Made by a program: the position numbers and the translations under genes. From Ruminococcus sp. JC304 (lineage in GTDB: Bacteria; Bacillota; Clostridia; Lachnospirales; Lachnospiraceae): 58,271 nucleotides of DNA. Under the pieces are notes generated by a model. The model was not told where the DNA came from and did no database searches. It was given only the letters and a program-made list of their open reading frames with translations. Within the stretch, counting starts at the first letter, position 1. Each line of letters starts with the position of its first letter. Below are positions 33,879-42,707 of this stretch, one piece after another. The stretch is taken from NCBI GenBank assembly GCA_000285855.2, contig HE978651.1, positions 881,807-940,077 on the forward strand. Reading direction: 5' to 3'.

Positions 33879-34196
33879 TGTGCAGTGATTTTGTGGTTTA
33901 CTGTCCGTTGGGGAGAGTAGAAGCAGTTTTGTGAAAAATTACGATAGTCCTGGAAAAGTTTCGAAACATGGCGAAAAAACATGGAGAGAACAACCGGGAC
34001 TATCGTTTTTAGTACTTTTATATTGACAAATGGCGTGTAAATTTTTATCATTAATTTGCTGGTATTTTAATAATTATATATGATTCTCTTTATAAGTGAC
34101 AATATTTCCAAAAAACTGAGTATGTCGTAAAAACGCTAAAGGTGTATTACAAAAAATGTAAAAAGGACGACTGTCCAGTTAAGGAGGAAAAAAAGT
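33879..34196. other. Intergenic stretch with terminator
   Basis: Contains the htpG terminator at 33941-34010 and then about 180 AT-rich bases that must include the promoter of the Spo0A_C gene. TTAAGGAGG lies just before 34197. No other structure is evident. Confidence 0.6.
33941..34010 (+). terminator. htpG terminator
   Basis: CGATAGTCC (33942-33950) pairs with GGACTATCG (33997-34005) across a long 46-base loop, followed by TTTTT. Confidence 0.7.
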
Positions 34197-34532
34197 ATGA
34201 GTGAAGTGTATGGACTGATCAGAAAATTAGGAGCGACATCTAAATATAAGGGATATTATTATGTCGCGGAAGCGGTGAATATGGCGAAAGAACTGCAGGA
34301 GCGGCCGATGAAGATCACAAAGGATATTTATCCTATTCTGGCAAGAAAATACAAGTCAACACCATCTAATGTGGAACATAATATCAGGACATTGGTAAAT
34401 ATCTGCTGGATCAATCACAAAGAAGATCTGGAACTGATCGCAGGATGTTCCATGGAGGATAAACCTACAAACAGTGAATTTATTGATATTCTGGCATATT
34501 ATCTGAACAAAACAGAGGAAATGTCAAAATAG
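34197..34532 (+). CDS. Stand-alone Spo0A C-terminal (DNA-binding) domain protein
   Basis: A 111-residue protein consisting only of a Spo0A_C-like helical domain. KYKGYYYVAEAV, ITKDIYPILARKY and TPSNVEHNIRTLV correspond to the helices around the recognition helix of the sporulation master regulator. There is no receiver domain and hence no phosphorylation switch. AAGGAGG precedes the ATG. It could bind 0A-like boxes constitutively or act as a competitor. The function is not known. Confidence 0.75.
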   Translation: MSEVYGLIRKLGATSKYKGYYYVAEAVNMAKELQERPMKITKDIYPILARKYKSTPSNVEHNIRTLVNICWINHKEDLELIAGCSMEDKPTNSEFIDILAYYLNKTEEMSK

Positions 34533-34539
34533 CAGAGGC

Positions 34540-35040
34540 TTATAGTCTCTGAAACTGAATATGATTTCCTTCAAGAAATCTGCACAGCATGTCGTCCCAG
34601 AGATGCTCGGGCTTCTTGTCCAGGGAAAAGGAGGAGTAGGAAACGCCGGCGGTACATAACAAAGATTTGCTTTTGTACTGAATGTTAAGATAAAAATTAC
34701 ATACTGAGGTTGTGGATTGACTTCCAAGATTCTTCAAAAGGTTCTGTGCTTGAAAAGGAGAGAGCTGGAACACGATTTTGAAGTGCAGTGGTGTGCGCTT
34801 ACCGCGGATGATGGAAAAACAGTAAGGTTTGACATCGCGCCACAGGGAATATTCCACAGCTTCTTTTTTATATTCCTCTACAGTGTCTGTGTCAAAAAAA
34901 TCCTGCTGGAGATGTCCGTCAATGGTGAAGGTATTAAATGTAGTGACGGAAGCTTCAACCAGAGAAAAATTGTCAAATACTTCACCGATAAGCAGCTTAT
35001 TCATAAAATCCTTAACATCTGAAATAGTTAATGCAAGCAT
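34540..35040 (-). CDS. Conserved protein of unknown function (DUF5721-like)
   Basis: A 166-residue soluble protein, convergent with the Spo0A_C gene (seven bases between stops). It begins MLALTISDVKDFMNKLLIGE and contains FDNFSLVEASVTTFNTFTIDGH. I associate this pattern, with modest confidence, with DUF5721 of Lachnospiraceae. AAGGA precedes the ATG. No catalytic motif is apparent. Confidence 0.65.
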   Translation of the reverse strand: MLALTISDVKDFMNKLLIGEVFDNFSLVEASVTTFNTFTIDGHLQQDFFDTDTVEEYKKEAVEYSLWRDVKPYCFSIIRGKRTPLHFKIVFQLSPFQAQNLLKNLGSQSTTSVCNFYLNIQYKSKSLLCTAGVSYSSFSLDKKPEHLWDDMLCRFLEGNHIQFQRL

Positions 35041-35260
35041 AGAAATCCTTTCATGACTCCTAAAATTACCTTGCTGGCAGGTTTGTGATATCTATAGATA
35101 TTACAGATTTAGACAGAAGTGTAGGAGTATTTTATTATTATAAATCAGATTGAAAAAAAAGAACAGAGTTTTTGAGAAAAAGGCTTTTCAAAAGGAAAAC
35201 AGTATGATAAGATATATCTGGTATTTGAAACTACGTATAATGGAAAAGAGGACGATATAA

Positions 35261-36100
35261 TTGAGATATAAGATTGTCATAGATAGTTGTGGAGAACTTT
35301 TAGATGAATGGAAACAGGATGAGCATTTTGAATCTGTTCCCCTGACGTTAATGGTGGGAGCAGAACAGATTATAGATGATGAAACATTTAAACAGGGTGA
35401 ATTTCTGCATAAGGTAGCAGAGTGCCCAGAGTGCCCAAAATCAGCATGTCCTTCTCCGGAGAGATATATGAGAGCCTATGACTGTGAGGCAGAGCATGTA
35501 TATGCGGTTACATTGTCAGCAGAGCTGAGTGGCTCTTATAATAGCGCACTTCTTGGGAGAAACCTGAGTCTGGAGGATCATCCGGATAAAAAAATTCACG
35601 TGTTTAATTCCAGATCTGCTTCCATTGGTGAGACATTGATCGCACTGAAGATTCAGGAATGTGAAGAAAAGGGAATGAGCTTTGAGGAAGTAGTTGCTAC
35701 AGTGGAACATTATATTTCAGGACAGCATACATTCTTTGTTCTTGAAAATCTGGAGACATTACGTAAGAATGGAAGATTGAGTAAGGTAAAAGCACTGGTT
35801 GCCAGTGCTCTGAAGATTAAGCCTGTAATGGGATCTACAGATGAGGGAACAATCTGCCAGCTGGACCAGGCCAGAGGAATGAACCGTGCCCTGATTAAAA
35901 TGGTTGAGCAGGTGATTGAAAAAACGGCAGATAGCGCGGACAAGGTTTTAGCGATCAGCCATTGCAACTGCCCGGCCAGAGCACAGGTGCTCAAGGAAGC
36001 ATTTCAGGAGAGAATGAAGCTTGCCAAAGTTGTTGTATTGGACACAGCAGGTGTCAGCTCCATGTATGCTAATGACGGCGGTGTGATTGTTGCAGTGTAA
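35261..36100 (+). CDS. DegV family fatty-acid-binding protein
   Basis: A 279-residue DegV/EDD-fold protein. DegV proteins bind a fatty acid and the family includes FakB, which presents fatty acids to the kinase FakA. Marks are IVIDSCGEL, the CPSPERY segment, TLSAELSGSYNSA with the acyl-chain-binding serine/threonine, FNSRSASIGE and LENLETLRKNGRLSKVKA. The TTG start at 35261 has GAGG nine bases upstream. A CPECPKSACPSP cysteine cluster near residue 60 is unusual. No FakA partner is in the window. Confidence 0.85.
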   Translation: MRYKIVIDSCGELLDEWKQDEHFESVPLTLMVGAEQIIDDETFKQGEFLHKVAECPECPKSACPSPERYMRAYDCEAEHVYAVTLSAELSGSYNSALLGRNLSLEDHPDKKIHVFNSRSASIGETLIALKIQECEEKGMSFEEVVATVEHYISGQHTFFVLENLETLRKNGRLSKVKALVASALKIKPVMGSTDEGTICQLDQARGMNRALIKMVEQVIEKTADSADKVLAISHCNCPARAQVLKEAFQERMKLAKVVVLDTAGVSSMYANDGGVIVAV

Positions 36101-36218
36101 TATGTGAAAAAACTGTGTCAATTTCAACCAATCGGGATTCTCTATTTCATTTTAGAAAAAGATGTGCTATAATTATTTAGCCGATGAAAGGAAATATGAG
36201 AAGCAAAGGAGATACATC

Positions 36219-36641
36219 ATGAGTCAGAAGAAAGTTGATGCCTATAAAGCTAGGAAGAGCACACGGGGAAGAGCAGATAAGAAGGAAAAAATGATGTTTA
36301 CCCTGGAAATGTTTGCCTGGGCATTTATATGTGTTGTAGTAGTTGCCTGGATTGGATATTCTGCCTATGTAAAAGTGGCAGGAACCAAAGCAGAGATCGT
36401 ACAGAATACGGTGCTGGATACCAGTGCGTTGGATAATTATATTTCTGGTATTGATACTGATGAGGATGCAGACACTACAGAAGAGACTGCAGATGATACA
36501 GACGCTGCTGATACAACAGAGGATGAGAATGCAGATGCAGCAGACGATACTACAGCCACAGAGGATACAGCAGATGACAGTACAGAGACTGCAGATGATA
36601 CTGCGGCAACAGAAGAGACTGCAGATTCTGCAGCAAAATAA
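36219..36641 (+). CDS. Single-pass membrane protein with T/D/E-rich tail
   Basis: A 140-residue protein: a basic N-terminus, one hydrophobic helix (about 32-52, FAWAFICVVVVAWIGYSAYV), then an acidic disordered tail of TAEDTAD-type repeats. Positive-inside charge puts the tail outside the cell. The ATG at 36219 follows AAAGGAG; an upstream in-frame ATG at 36162 lacks a ribosome site. No domain is recognised. A strong terminator follows. Confidence 0.75.
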   Translation: MSQKKVDAYKARKSTRGRADKKEKMMFTLEMFAWAFICVVVVAWIGYSAYVKVAGTKAEIVQNTVLDTSALDNYISGIDTDEDADTTEETADDTDAADTTEDENADAADDTTATEDTADDSTETADDTAATEETADSAAK

Positions 36642-36652
36642 TAAATGAGAAT

Positions 36653-36687
36653 AAAAAAAATCCCCCGGAAGATCCGGGGGTTTTTTT
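36653..36687. terminator. Bidirectional terminator
   Basis: CCCCCGGA (36662-36669) pairs with TCCGGGGG (36673-36680) between an A-run and seven Ts. It ends the preceding gene and probably cspA from the other side. Confidence 0.93.
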
Positions 36688-36747
36688 GAGGTCTATCCGT
36701 GTTAAAAGTGCGGAATTCAATCCTCTTACGTTAACGGAAATTATAAA

Positions 36748-36948
36748 TTATAATTTTGTAACGTTTGCAGCCTGCATGCCACGTGCGCCTTCTGTTAAGT
36801 CGTATGTTACAGCCTGGCCTTCTTCAAGGGATTTGAATCCTTCACCATTGATAGCGGAGAAATGTACAAATACGTCTGCACCGTCTTCACCAGTGATAAA
36901 TCCGTAACCTTTTTCTGCGTTGAACCATTTTACAGTTCCCTTGTTCAT
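36748..36948 (-). CDS. cspA: Cold-shock protein CspA family
   Basis: A 66-residue single cold-shock domain, an RNA chaperone binding single-stranded nucleic acid. RNP1 is KGYGFITG (13-20) and RNP2 is VFVHFSAI (26-33), and the opening is [24 protein letters not shown] precedes the ATG with GGAGG. The leader on the minus strand is long and AT-rich with the hairpin AGATTATAT / ATATAATCT (37015-37038), possibly a temperature-responsive 5' UTR as in other csp genes. Confidence 0.95.
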   Translation of the reverse strand: MNKGTVKWFNAEKGYGFITGEDGADVFVHFSAINGEGFKSLEEGQAVTYDLTEGARGMQAANVTKL

Positions 36949-37271
36949 GTTGTTACCTCCATAAAAAATAAAAAAGTTAAAAAGCTTCTGGCAAAAAAAA
37001 TCACCAGATTTTACAGATTATATGAAGTAATATAATCTCTAAAAACCAGTGATTATATAATTTGATAATCCAGATATGAACTGATTATATATCCCGTATT
37101 TTAAAATGTCAAGCATAAAACAGAATGTTATTGTTTATTGATTTTAAAAGGGGAAAAAAAGACTTTATTAAATAGGCAGTTTCGTGTATTATGTATATTA
37201 GGTATGCTATAATGCTGACAAGACGCATTGTAAGTAAATAATATATTGAAGTGATGAAGGGAGAGAATTAC
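36949..37271. other. Divergent region between cspA and pyrC
   Basis: Holds the structured AT-rich cspA leader (hairpin 37015-37038) on the minus side. A TATAAT at 37208-37213 on the plus side is the best candidate -10 for the pyr operon, with no clear -35. I see no PyrR attenuator (no antiterminator/terminator pair). Confidence 0.5.
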
Positions 37272-38561
37272 ATGGGGATTCTTATTCGTGGCGGCCGTAT
37301 CATAGATGCAGCAACCGACACTGATAAAATCGGTGATATTTATCTGGAAGACGGAATGATCAAAGAGATTGGCGATCAGTTGACAACGAAAGAAAAAAGC
37401 GACAGAGTGATCGATGCAAAGGGCTGTCTGGTTATGCCTGGTCTGATCGATCTGCATGTACATTTCAGAGATCCCGGACAGACACAGAAGGAAGATATAG
37501 AGACTGGTTCACGGGCAGCAGCCAGAGGCGGAGTGACTACAGTGGTAGCTATGCCAAATACTTCCCCGGTGATCGACAGGCCGGACCGTGTAAACTATGT
37601 ACATAATAAAGCAGCCCAATTGTCCGGTATCCATGTGCTTCAGGCCGGAGCTATTACACAGGGAGAGAAAGGACAGGAGCTTTCTGATATAGAGGGAATG
37701 GTAAAGGCGGGAATTCCTGCTCTTTCTGAGGATGGCAAATCTGTTATGAATTCTTTTCTGTGCAAAGAAGCTATGGAAATTGCCAGAGATCTGGATATCC
37801 CTATCTTTGCACATTGTGAAGACATTGATCTTAGAGGAAAGGGCTGTATGAATGATGATGAGAATGCAGCTAGACTGGGATTGCCGGGAATCTGTAATGC
37901 AGTGGAGGATGTGATCGCAGCCAGAGATATTCTGCTTGCCAGAGAGACCGGTGCCAGACTTCATCTGTGCCACTGCTCTACAGAGGGAGTAGCCAAAATG
38001 ATGAAGATGGTGGAGAAAGAGGGGCTGAAGAATATCACTGCCGAAGTGTGTCCGCATCACTTTATACTTACCTCAGATGATATTAAGGAAGATGATCCGA
38101 ATTATAAAATGAATCCGCCTCTCCGAACACAGAAGGATGTGGATGCACTGATCGCAGGTCTGAAGGATGGTTCTTTTCAGGTGATCAGTACAGATCATGC
38201 ACCTCATACAATGTCTGATAAGGCTGGCTCTATCCGTAATGCAGCATTTGGAATTGTGGGAATTGAAACCAGTTTTGCATTGACTTATACAGCACTTGTA
38301 GATAAAGGTATTCTTACGTTAAAACAGCTTGTGGAAAAAATGAGCTGGAATCCGGCGCAGATATTAAAGAGTGAGCGTGGAACTCTGCAGGAAGGACATC
38401 CGGCAGATGTGATCATTGCAGATGTGGATCACGAATATGTTATTGATAAAAATGAATTTGCATCCAAAGGACAGAATACCCCGTTTGACGGCTGGAAGGT
38501 AAAGGGAAAGATTCTCTGTACCATCAGTGATGGAAAAATTGTATATCAGGATAAATTATAA
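37272..38561 (+). CDS. pyrC: Dihydroorotase
   Basis: A 429-residue class I dihydroorotase cyclising carbamoyl-aspartate. Metal ligands are in DLHVHFRDPGQ near residue 60 and in FAHCEDIDL, LCHCSTEG and STDHAPH. The ATG at 37272 follows GGGAGAG; the in-frame GTG at 37251 has no ribosome site. It leads the pyrC-F-K-D-E run with 23 bases to pyrF. Aspartate transcarbamylase and carbamoyl-phosphate synthase genes are not in the window. Confidence 0.95.
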   Translation: MGILIRGGRIIDAATDTDKIGDIYLEDGMIKEIGDQLTTKEKSDRVIDAKGCLVMPGLIDLHVHFRDPGQTQKEDIETGSRAAARGGVTTVVAMPNTSPVIDRPDRVNYVHNKAAQLSGIHVLQAGAITQGEKGQELSDIEGMVKAGIPALSEDGKSVMNSFLCKEAMEIARDLDIPIFAHCEDIDLRGKGCMNDDENAARLGLPGICNAVEDVIAARDILLARETGARLHLCHCSTEGVAKMMKMVEKEGLKNITAEVCPHHFILTSDDIKEDDPNYKMNPPLRTQKDVDALIAGLKDGSFQVISTDHAPHTMSDKAGSIRNAAFGIVGIETSFALTYTALVDKGILTLKQLVEKMSWNPAQILKSERGTLQEGHPADVIIADVDHEYVIDKNEFASKGQNTPFDGWKVKGKILCTISDGKIVYQDKL

Positions 38562-38584
38562 AACAGATATCAGGAGGAAAAACC

Positions 38585-39511
38585 ATGATTAACAAACTTG
38601 TTGAAAAAATTCAGAAAACAAACGCACCTATCGTAGTAGGACTGGACCCTATGCTTAATTATATCCCACAACATATCCAGGATAAAGCTTTTCGGGAACT
38701 GGGAGAAACTCTGGAGGGTGCAGCCGAAGCAATCTGGCAGTATAATAAGGGGATTGTAGATGCAATCTGTGATCTGGTACCTGCAGTGAAACCACAGATT
38801 GCCATGTATGAGCAGTTTGGAATTCCCGGAATGATGGCATACAAAAATACAGTAGATTACTGTAAGGAGAAAGGTCTGGTAGTGATCGGCGATATCAAAC
38901 GTGGTGATATCGGTTCTACTTCTGCAGCTTATGCAGTAGGTCATTTGGGCAAGGTGCAGGTAGGAAGCAAGAAATATGCAGGCTTTGACGAAGATTTTGC
39001 CACAGTAAATCCATATCTGGGTTCTGATGGTGTGAAGCCATTTATTGATGTATGTAAAGAAGAAAATAAGGGTATTTTTGTACTGGTAAAAACTTCCAAT
39101 CCTTCCAGTGGAGAATTCCAGGACAGAATGATTGACGGACGTCCTCTTTATGAGTGGGTTGGCGAGAAAGTTGCCCAGTGGGGCGAGGAACACATGGGAG
39201 ACAGCTACAGCTATGTAGGTGCAGTAGTAGGTGCTACATATCCTGAGATGGGGAAAGTTCTCCGTAAGGTTATGCCAAAGGCTTATATTCTGGTTCCGGG
39301 ATATGGGGCACAGGGCGGCAAGGGCGCAGACCTGGTACACTTCTTTAACGAAGACGGACTGGGCGCTATTGTGAACTCTTCCCGCGGAATTATTGCGGCA
39401 TACAAGCAGGAAAAATATGCTTCCTTTGGAGAACTGAATTATGCAGATGCTTCCCGTCAGGCTGTTAAAGATATGATTGAAGATATCAGTAGTGCGTTAA
39501 ACAACCGCTAG
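38585..39511 (+). CDS. pyrF: Orotidine 5'-phosphate decarboxylase (type 2)
   Basis: A 308-residue OMP decarboxylase converting OMP to UMP. The active-site pattern is GDIKRGDIGSTSAAYA, with VGLDPML near the N-terminus. Length and motif spacing match the longer type 2 group. AGGAGG precedes the ATG. It lies between pyrC and pyrK, with a ten-base gap to pyrK. Confidence 0.95.
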   Translation: MINKLVEKIQKTNAPIVVGLDPMLNYIPQHIQDKAFRELGETLEGAAEAIWQYNKGIVDAICDLVPAVKPQIAMYEQFGIPGMMAYKNTVDYCKEKGLVVIGDIKRGDIGSTSAAYAVGHLGKVQVGSKKYAGFDEDFATVNPYLGSDGVKPFIDVCKEENKGIFVLVKTSNPSSGEFQDRMIDGRPLYEWVGEKVAQWGEEHMGDSYSYVGAVVGATYPEMGKVLRKVMPKAYILVPGYGAQGGKGADLVHFFNEDGLGAIVNSSRGIIAAYKQEKYASFGELNYADASRQAVKDMIEDISSALNNR

Positions 39512-39521
39512 GAGGTCTGCT

Positions 39522-40310
39522 ATGAGTGAGAAAAAAAGAGAAAACTGTACAGTTGTAAGTCAGGAATGTATTGCTGCAGGTATTTACAGTTTGTGGATCC
39601 AGACTGAAAAAATTGCAGCAGATGCGAAACCGGGACAATTTGTTTCTATGTATACAAAGGATAAAACAAAGCTTCTCCCCAGACCGATCAGTATCTGCGA
39701 GATTGATAAGGAACAGGGGCGACTTCATCTGGTATACAGAGTGACAGGAGAAAATACAGGTACAGAGGAATTTTCACATCTGCAGCCTGGAGATACCCTG
39801 CCTGTGATCGGGCCTCTGGGAAATGGCTTTCCGGTAGAAAAAGCAGAAGGAAAGAGAGTGTTCCTTATGGGAGGTGGTATTGGTGTTCCTCCGATCCTGG
39901 AGCTTGCCAAGGAGATGAACTGCGCAGAGAAGCAGATAGTAGTCGGATATAGAGATTGCCATACTTTCCTGCGTGAGGAATTTGAGGCAGCAGGGACTTT
40001 ATACATTTCTACAGAAGATGGCAGTGTAGGTACAAAGGGAAATGTTATGGATGCGATCAGGGAGAAAAAGCTTCAGGCAGATATGATTTATGCCTGTGGA
40101 CCCACTCCTATGCTTCGTGCGATTAAGCAATATGCCGAAGAAAATAATATGGAATGTTATATTTCGCTTGAGGAACGTATGGCTTGCGGGATTGGCGCCT
40201 GCCTTGCCTGTGTTTGTAAATCCAGAGAGAAGGATGCTCACAGCAATGTGAATAATAAAAGAATCTGTAAGGATGGTCCTGTATTTCTTTCTACGGAGGT
40301 GGAAATCTGA
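39522..40310 (+). CDS. pyrK: Dihydroorotate dehydrogenase electron-transfer subunit
   Basis: A 262-residue iron-sulfur flavoprotein passing electrons from PyrDB to NAD+. FAD binding is shown by RPISICE and GGIGVPPILELA, and the C-terminal cysteines ACGIGACLACVC with a later ICKDGP ligate the 2Fe-2S cluster. GGAGG precedes the ATG. Its stop overlaps the pyrD start as TGATG, consistent with the 1:1 heterotetramer of the class 1B enzyme. Confidence 0.95.
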   Translation: MSEKKRENCTVVSQECIAAGIYSLWIQTEKIAADAKPGQFVSMYTKDKTKLLPRPISICEIDKEQGRLHLVYRVTGENTGTEEFSHLQPGDTLPVIGPLGNGFPVEKAEGKRVFLMGGGIGVPPILELAKEMNCAEKQIVVGYRDCHTFLREEFEAAGTLYISTEDGSVGTKGNVMDAIREKKLQADMIYACGPTPMLRAIKQYAEENNMECYISLEERMACGIGACLACVCKSREKDAHSNVNNKRICKDGPVFLSTEVEI

Positions 40311-41213
40311 TGAATATGAGCGTAAATATTGCCGGCGTAGAATGGAAAAATCCGGTAACTGTAGCATCCGGAACCTTTGGCTCCGGAGAAGAATTCTCTG
40401 AATATGTGGATCTGAACAAATTAGGTGCGGTGACTACCAAGGGTGTGGCAAATGTCCCATGGGCCGGAAATCCTACTCCCAGAGTGGCTGAGGTTTATGG
40501 CGGTATGATGAATGCCATTGGCCTGCAGAATCCGGGAATTGATCTTTTCTGCAAAAGAGATATTCCGTTTTTAAAAAAAATATGATACCAAAATCATAGT
40601 TAATGTATGTGGCCATGCACCGGAGGAATATCTGGCTGTGGTAGAACGTCTGGCAGAGGAACCTATTGATATGATGGAAATCAATATTTCCTGCCCAAAT
40701 GTAAATGCCGGTTTCCTTGCATTTGGACAGGATGCCCGTCATGTAGAGGAGTTGACTGCCCAGATTAAGAAAATCGCCAAACAGCCGGTGATCATGAAAC
40801 TTACCCCTAATGTGACAGACATCACAGAAATTGCCAAGGGAGCAGAGGCTGGCGGAGCAGATGCAGTTTCTTTGATCAATACTCTTACAGGTATGAAGAT
40901 TGACATTAACCGGAAGACCTTTGCACTGGCAAATAAGACAGGCGGTGTTTCGGGACCGATTGTGAAACCGGTCGCAGTGCGCATGGTTTATCAGGTGGCG
41001 CAGGCTGTGAAAATACCTATCATTGGTATGGGCGGTATTTCCTGTGCTGAGGATGCGATTGAATTTATTCTTGCAGGCGCCAGCGCAGTGTCTGTGGGAA
41101 CTGCCAATTTCCACAATCCTGCAGTTACCATGGAAGTGATCGATGGAATAGAAGCTTATATGAAGAAGCATGGCTTTGAGTCAGTTAAGGATATGGTTGG
41201 TATTGTAAAATAA
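40310..41213 (+). pseudogene. pyrD: Dihydroorotate dehydrogenase (class 1B), frameshifted in a poly-A run
   Basis: The gene would encode about 300 residues of PyrDB. The first frame runs 40310-40585 (GVEWKNPVTVASGTFGSG through FLKKI). The remainder lies one frame over (from YDTKIIVNVCGHAPEEY to 41213), with the catalytic region EINISCPNV, KLTPNVTDI and GMGGISC intact. An eight-A run at 40573-40580 sits exactly at the switch: seven As would give one continuous reading frame. Either one A was gained, or the run is miscalled, or slippage restores the protein. All else looks under selection. Confidence 0.9.
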
Positions 41214-41265
41214 TGTAACTGTGAAGAACTGTACAGCTACAAAAATGAAATTCAGGAGGTACAAA

Positions 41266-41946
41266 ATGGAACAGTATAAAAAAGAATTTATTGAATTTAT
41301 GGTAGACAGCCAGGTGCTGAAATTTGGCGAATTCACTCTGAAAAGTGGCAGAAAATCCCCATTTTTTATGAATGCAGGAGGATATGTGACAGGTTCTCAG
41401 TTAAAGAAACTGGGAGAATACTATGCACATGCTATCCATGACAAATATGGCGATGACTTTGATGTGCTTTTCGGACCTGCATACAAAGGAATTCCGCTGA
41501 GTGTAGTTACAGCCATTGCTTTCAGCGAATTATATGGAAAAGAGATCCGTTATTGTTCAGACCGTAAAGAAGAGAAGGATCACGGTGCTGACAAGGGAAG
41601 CTTTTTGGGAAGCAAACTTCAGGATGGCGACAGAGTGGTAATGATCGAGGATGTTACTACATCAGGAAAGTCTATGGAGGAGACAGTACCTAAGGTAAGA
41701 GGAGCTGCCAATGTAGAAATCGTTGGTCTTATGGTATCTCTGGACCGTATGGAAGTAGGCAAAGGCGGTGTAAAATGTGCACTGGATGAAGTACATGATC
41801 TGTATGGATTTGAGACCAATGCGATCGTTACCATGGCAGAGGTAATTGAGCATCTTTACAATAAAGAATATAAGGGTAAAGTAATTATTGATGATACATT
41901 AAAGGATGCTATTGATGCATATTATGCGCAGTATGGTGCAAAATAA
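41266..41946 (+). CDS. pyrE: Orotate phosphoribosyltransferase
   Basis: A 226-residue OPRTase joining orotate and PRPP to OMP. The PRPP-binding motif is VVMIEDVTTSGKS, with FGPAYKGIPL and SDRKEEKDHG upstream. AGGAGG lies before the ATG at 41266; an in-frame GTG at 41221 is within the gap after pyrD and has no site. It is the last known pyr gene in the run. Confidence 0.95.
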   Translation: MEQYKKEFIEFMVDSQVLKFGEFTLKSGRKSPFFMNAGGYVTGSQLKKLGEYYAHAIHDKYGDDFDVLFGPAYKGIPLSVVTAIAFSELYGKEIRYCSDRKEEKDHGADKGSFLGSKLQDGDRVVMIEDVTTSGKSMEETVPKVRGAANVEIVGLMVSLDRMEVGKGGVKCALDEVHDLYGFETNAIVTMAEVIEHLYNKEYKGKVIIDDTLKDAIDAYYAQYGAK

Positions 41947-41970
41947 GCAAATGAGCAGGGAGGAATGACC

Positions 41971-42123
41971 ATGAATGAAAGAATTTATAAAACCATGTCT
42001 TCCACAGGTGCATGCAGTCTGGCAGTGGGAATTATCATACTTGCCACAGGAATAACTGCCGGTATTATGATGATCATAAACGGTGCAAGACTGCTGAAGA
42101 AAAAATCTGAAATACTTTTATAG
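41971..42123 (+). CDS. Small membrane protein (50 aa)
   Basis: A 50-codon ORF starting MNERIYKTM with AGGGAGGAATG just upstream, 25 bases after pyrE. It has one long hydrophobic segment (about 14-37) and ends GARLLKKKSEILL, so the C-terminus should be cytoplasmic. I recall similar short proteins beside Lachnospiraceae loci but no function. It ends before a terminator, so it is probably co-transcribed with pyrE. Confidence 0.7.
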   Translation: MNERIYKTMSSTGACSLAVGIIILATGITAGIMMIINGARLLKKKSEILL

Positions 42124-42167
42124 TTGGTAATGTTGCTGTCTGGCAACATATCCGTTTAGACTGTAAG

Positions 42168-42207
42168 GCCGCGCGGAAACCGGATGTATACGTTCCGTGC
42201 GGCTTTT
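42168..42207 (+). terminator. Terminator of the pyr operon
   Basis: GCCGCGCGGAA (42168-42178) pairs with TTCCGTGCGGC (42193-42203), then TTTT. A smaller hairpin TGTTGC / GCAACA precedes it at 42131-42148. Confidence 0.85.
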
Positions 42208-42233
42208 ACGTAGAAATAGGGGAAAATAAAATT

Positions 42234-42707
42234 TTGAAAAAAGAAACAAAACATATTATCAGGGGACTGGGGCTGGTTTGTTTTATTCTGTATGTACTGG
42301 CATTGGTTTATTTCCTCTTTTTTTCGGAAAAATATGGAAGAGCAGTTGTGACAGAACAGGAATTCAGATATAATCTGGTACCTTTTGTGGAAATACGAAG
42401 GTTCTGGGTATACAGAAAACAGCTTGGATTTGCAGCAGTATTTACGAATCTGGTGGGCAATGTGGCAGGATTTTTACCCTTTGGATTTATTCTGCCTGTT
42501 ATTACAGAAAAAATGCGAAGTGGTATTCTGATCACTTTGGCTGGGTTTGGATTAAGCCTGACGGTGGAGGTGATTCAGCTGATAACCAGGGTAGGATGCT
42601 TTGATGTGGATGATATGATTCTGAATACAGCAGGAGCAGCACTGGGATATCTGCTTTTTTTTATCTGTGATCATCTGAGGAGAAAGATTTATGGCAAAAA
42701 GATATAG
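42234..42707 (+). CDS. VanZ-like family membrane protein
   Basis: A 157-residue protein with about four membrane helices and the VanZ-like signatures NLVPF, NLVGNVAGFLPFGFILP, TVEVIQLITRVGCFDVDDMILNTAGAALGY. VanZ lowers teicoplanin susceptibility by an unclear mechanism; most family members have no such link, so no resistance is claimed. The start is TTG with GGGG upstream. It overlaps the next gene by 17 bases. Confidence 0.85.
   Translation: MKKETKHIIRGLGLVCFILYVLALVYFLFFSEKYGRAVVTEQEFRYNLVPFVEIRRFWVYRKQLGFAAVFTNLVGNVAGFLPFGFILPVITEKMRSGILITLAGFGLSLTVEVIQLITRVGCFDVDDMILNTAGAALGYLLFFICDHLRRKIYGKKI

Noticed and set aside
42234-42707. Glycopeptide resistance gene vanZ
   Set aside because: Only the broad VanZ-like domain is seen, with no van operon partners; most such proteins have no resistance role.
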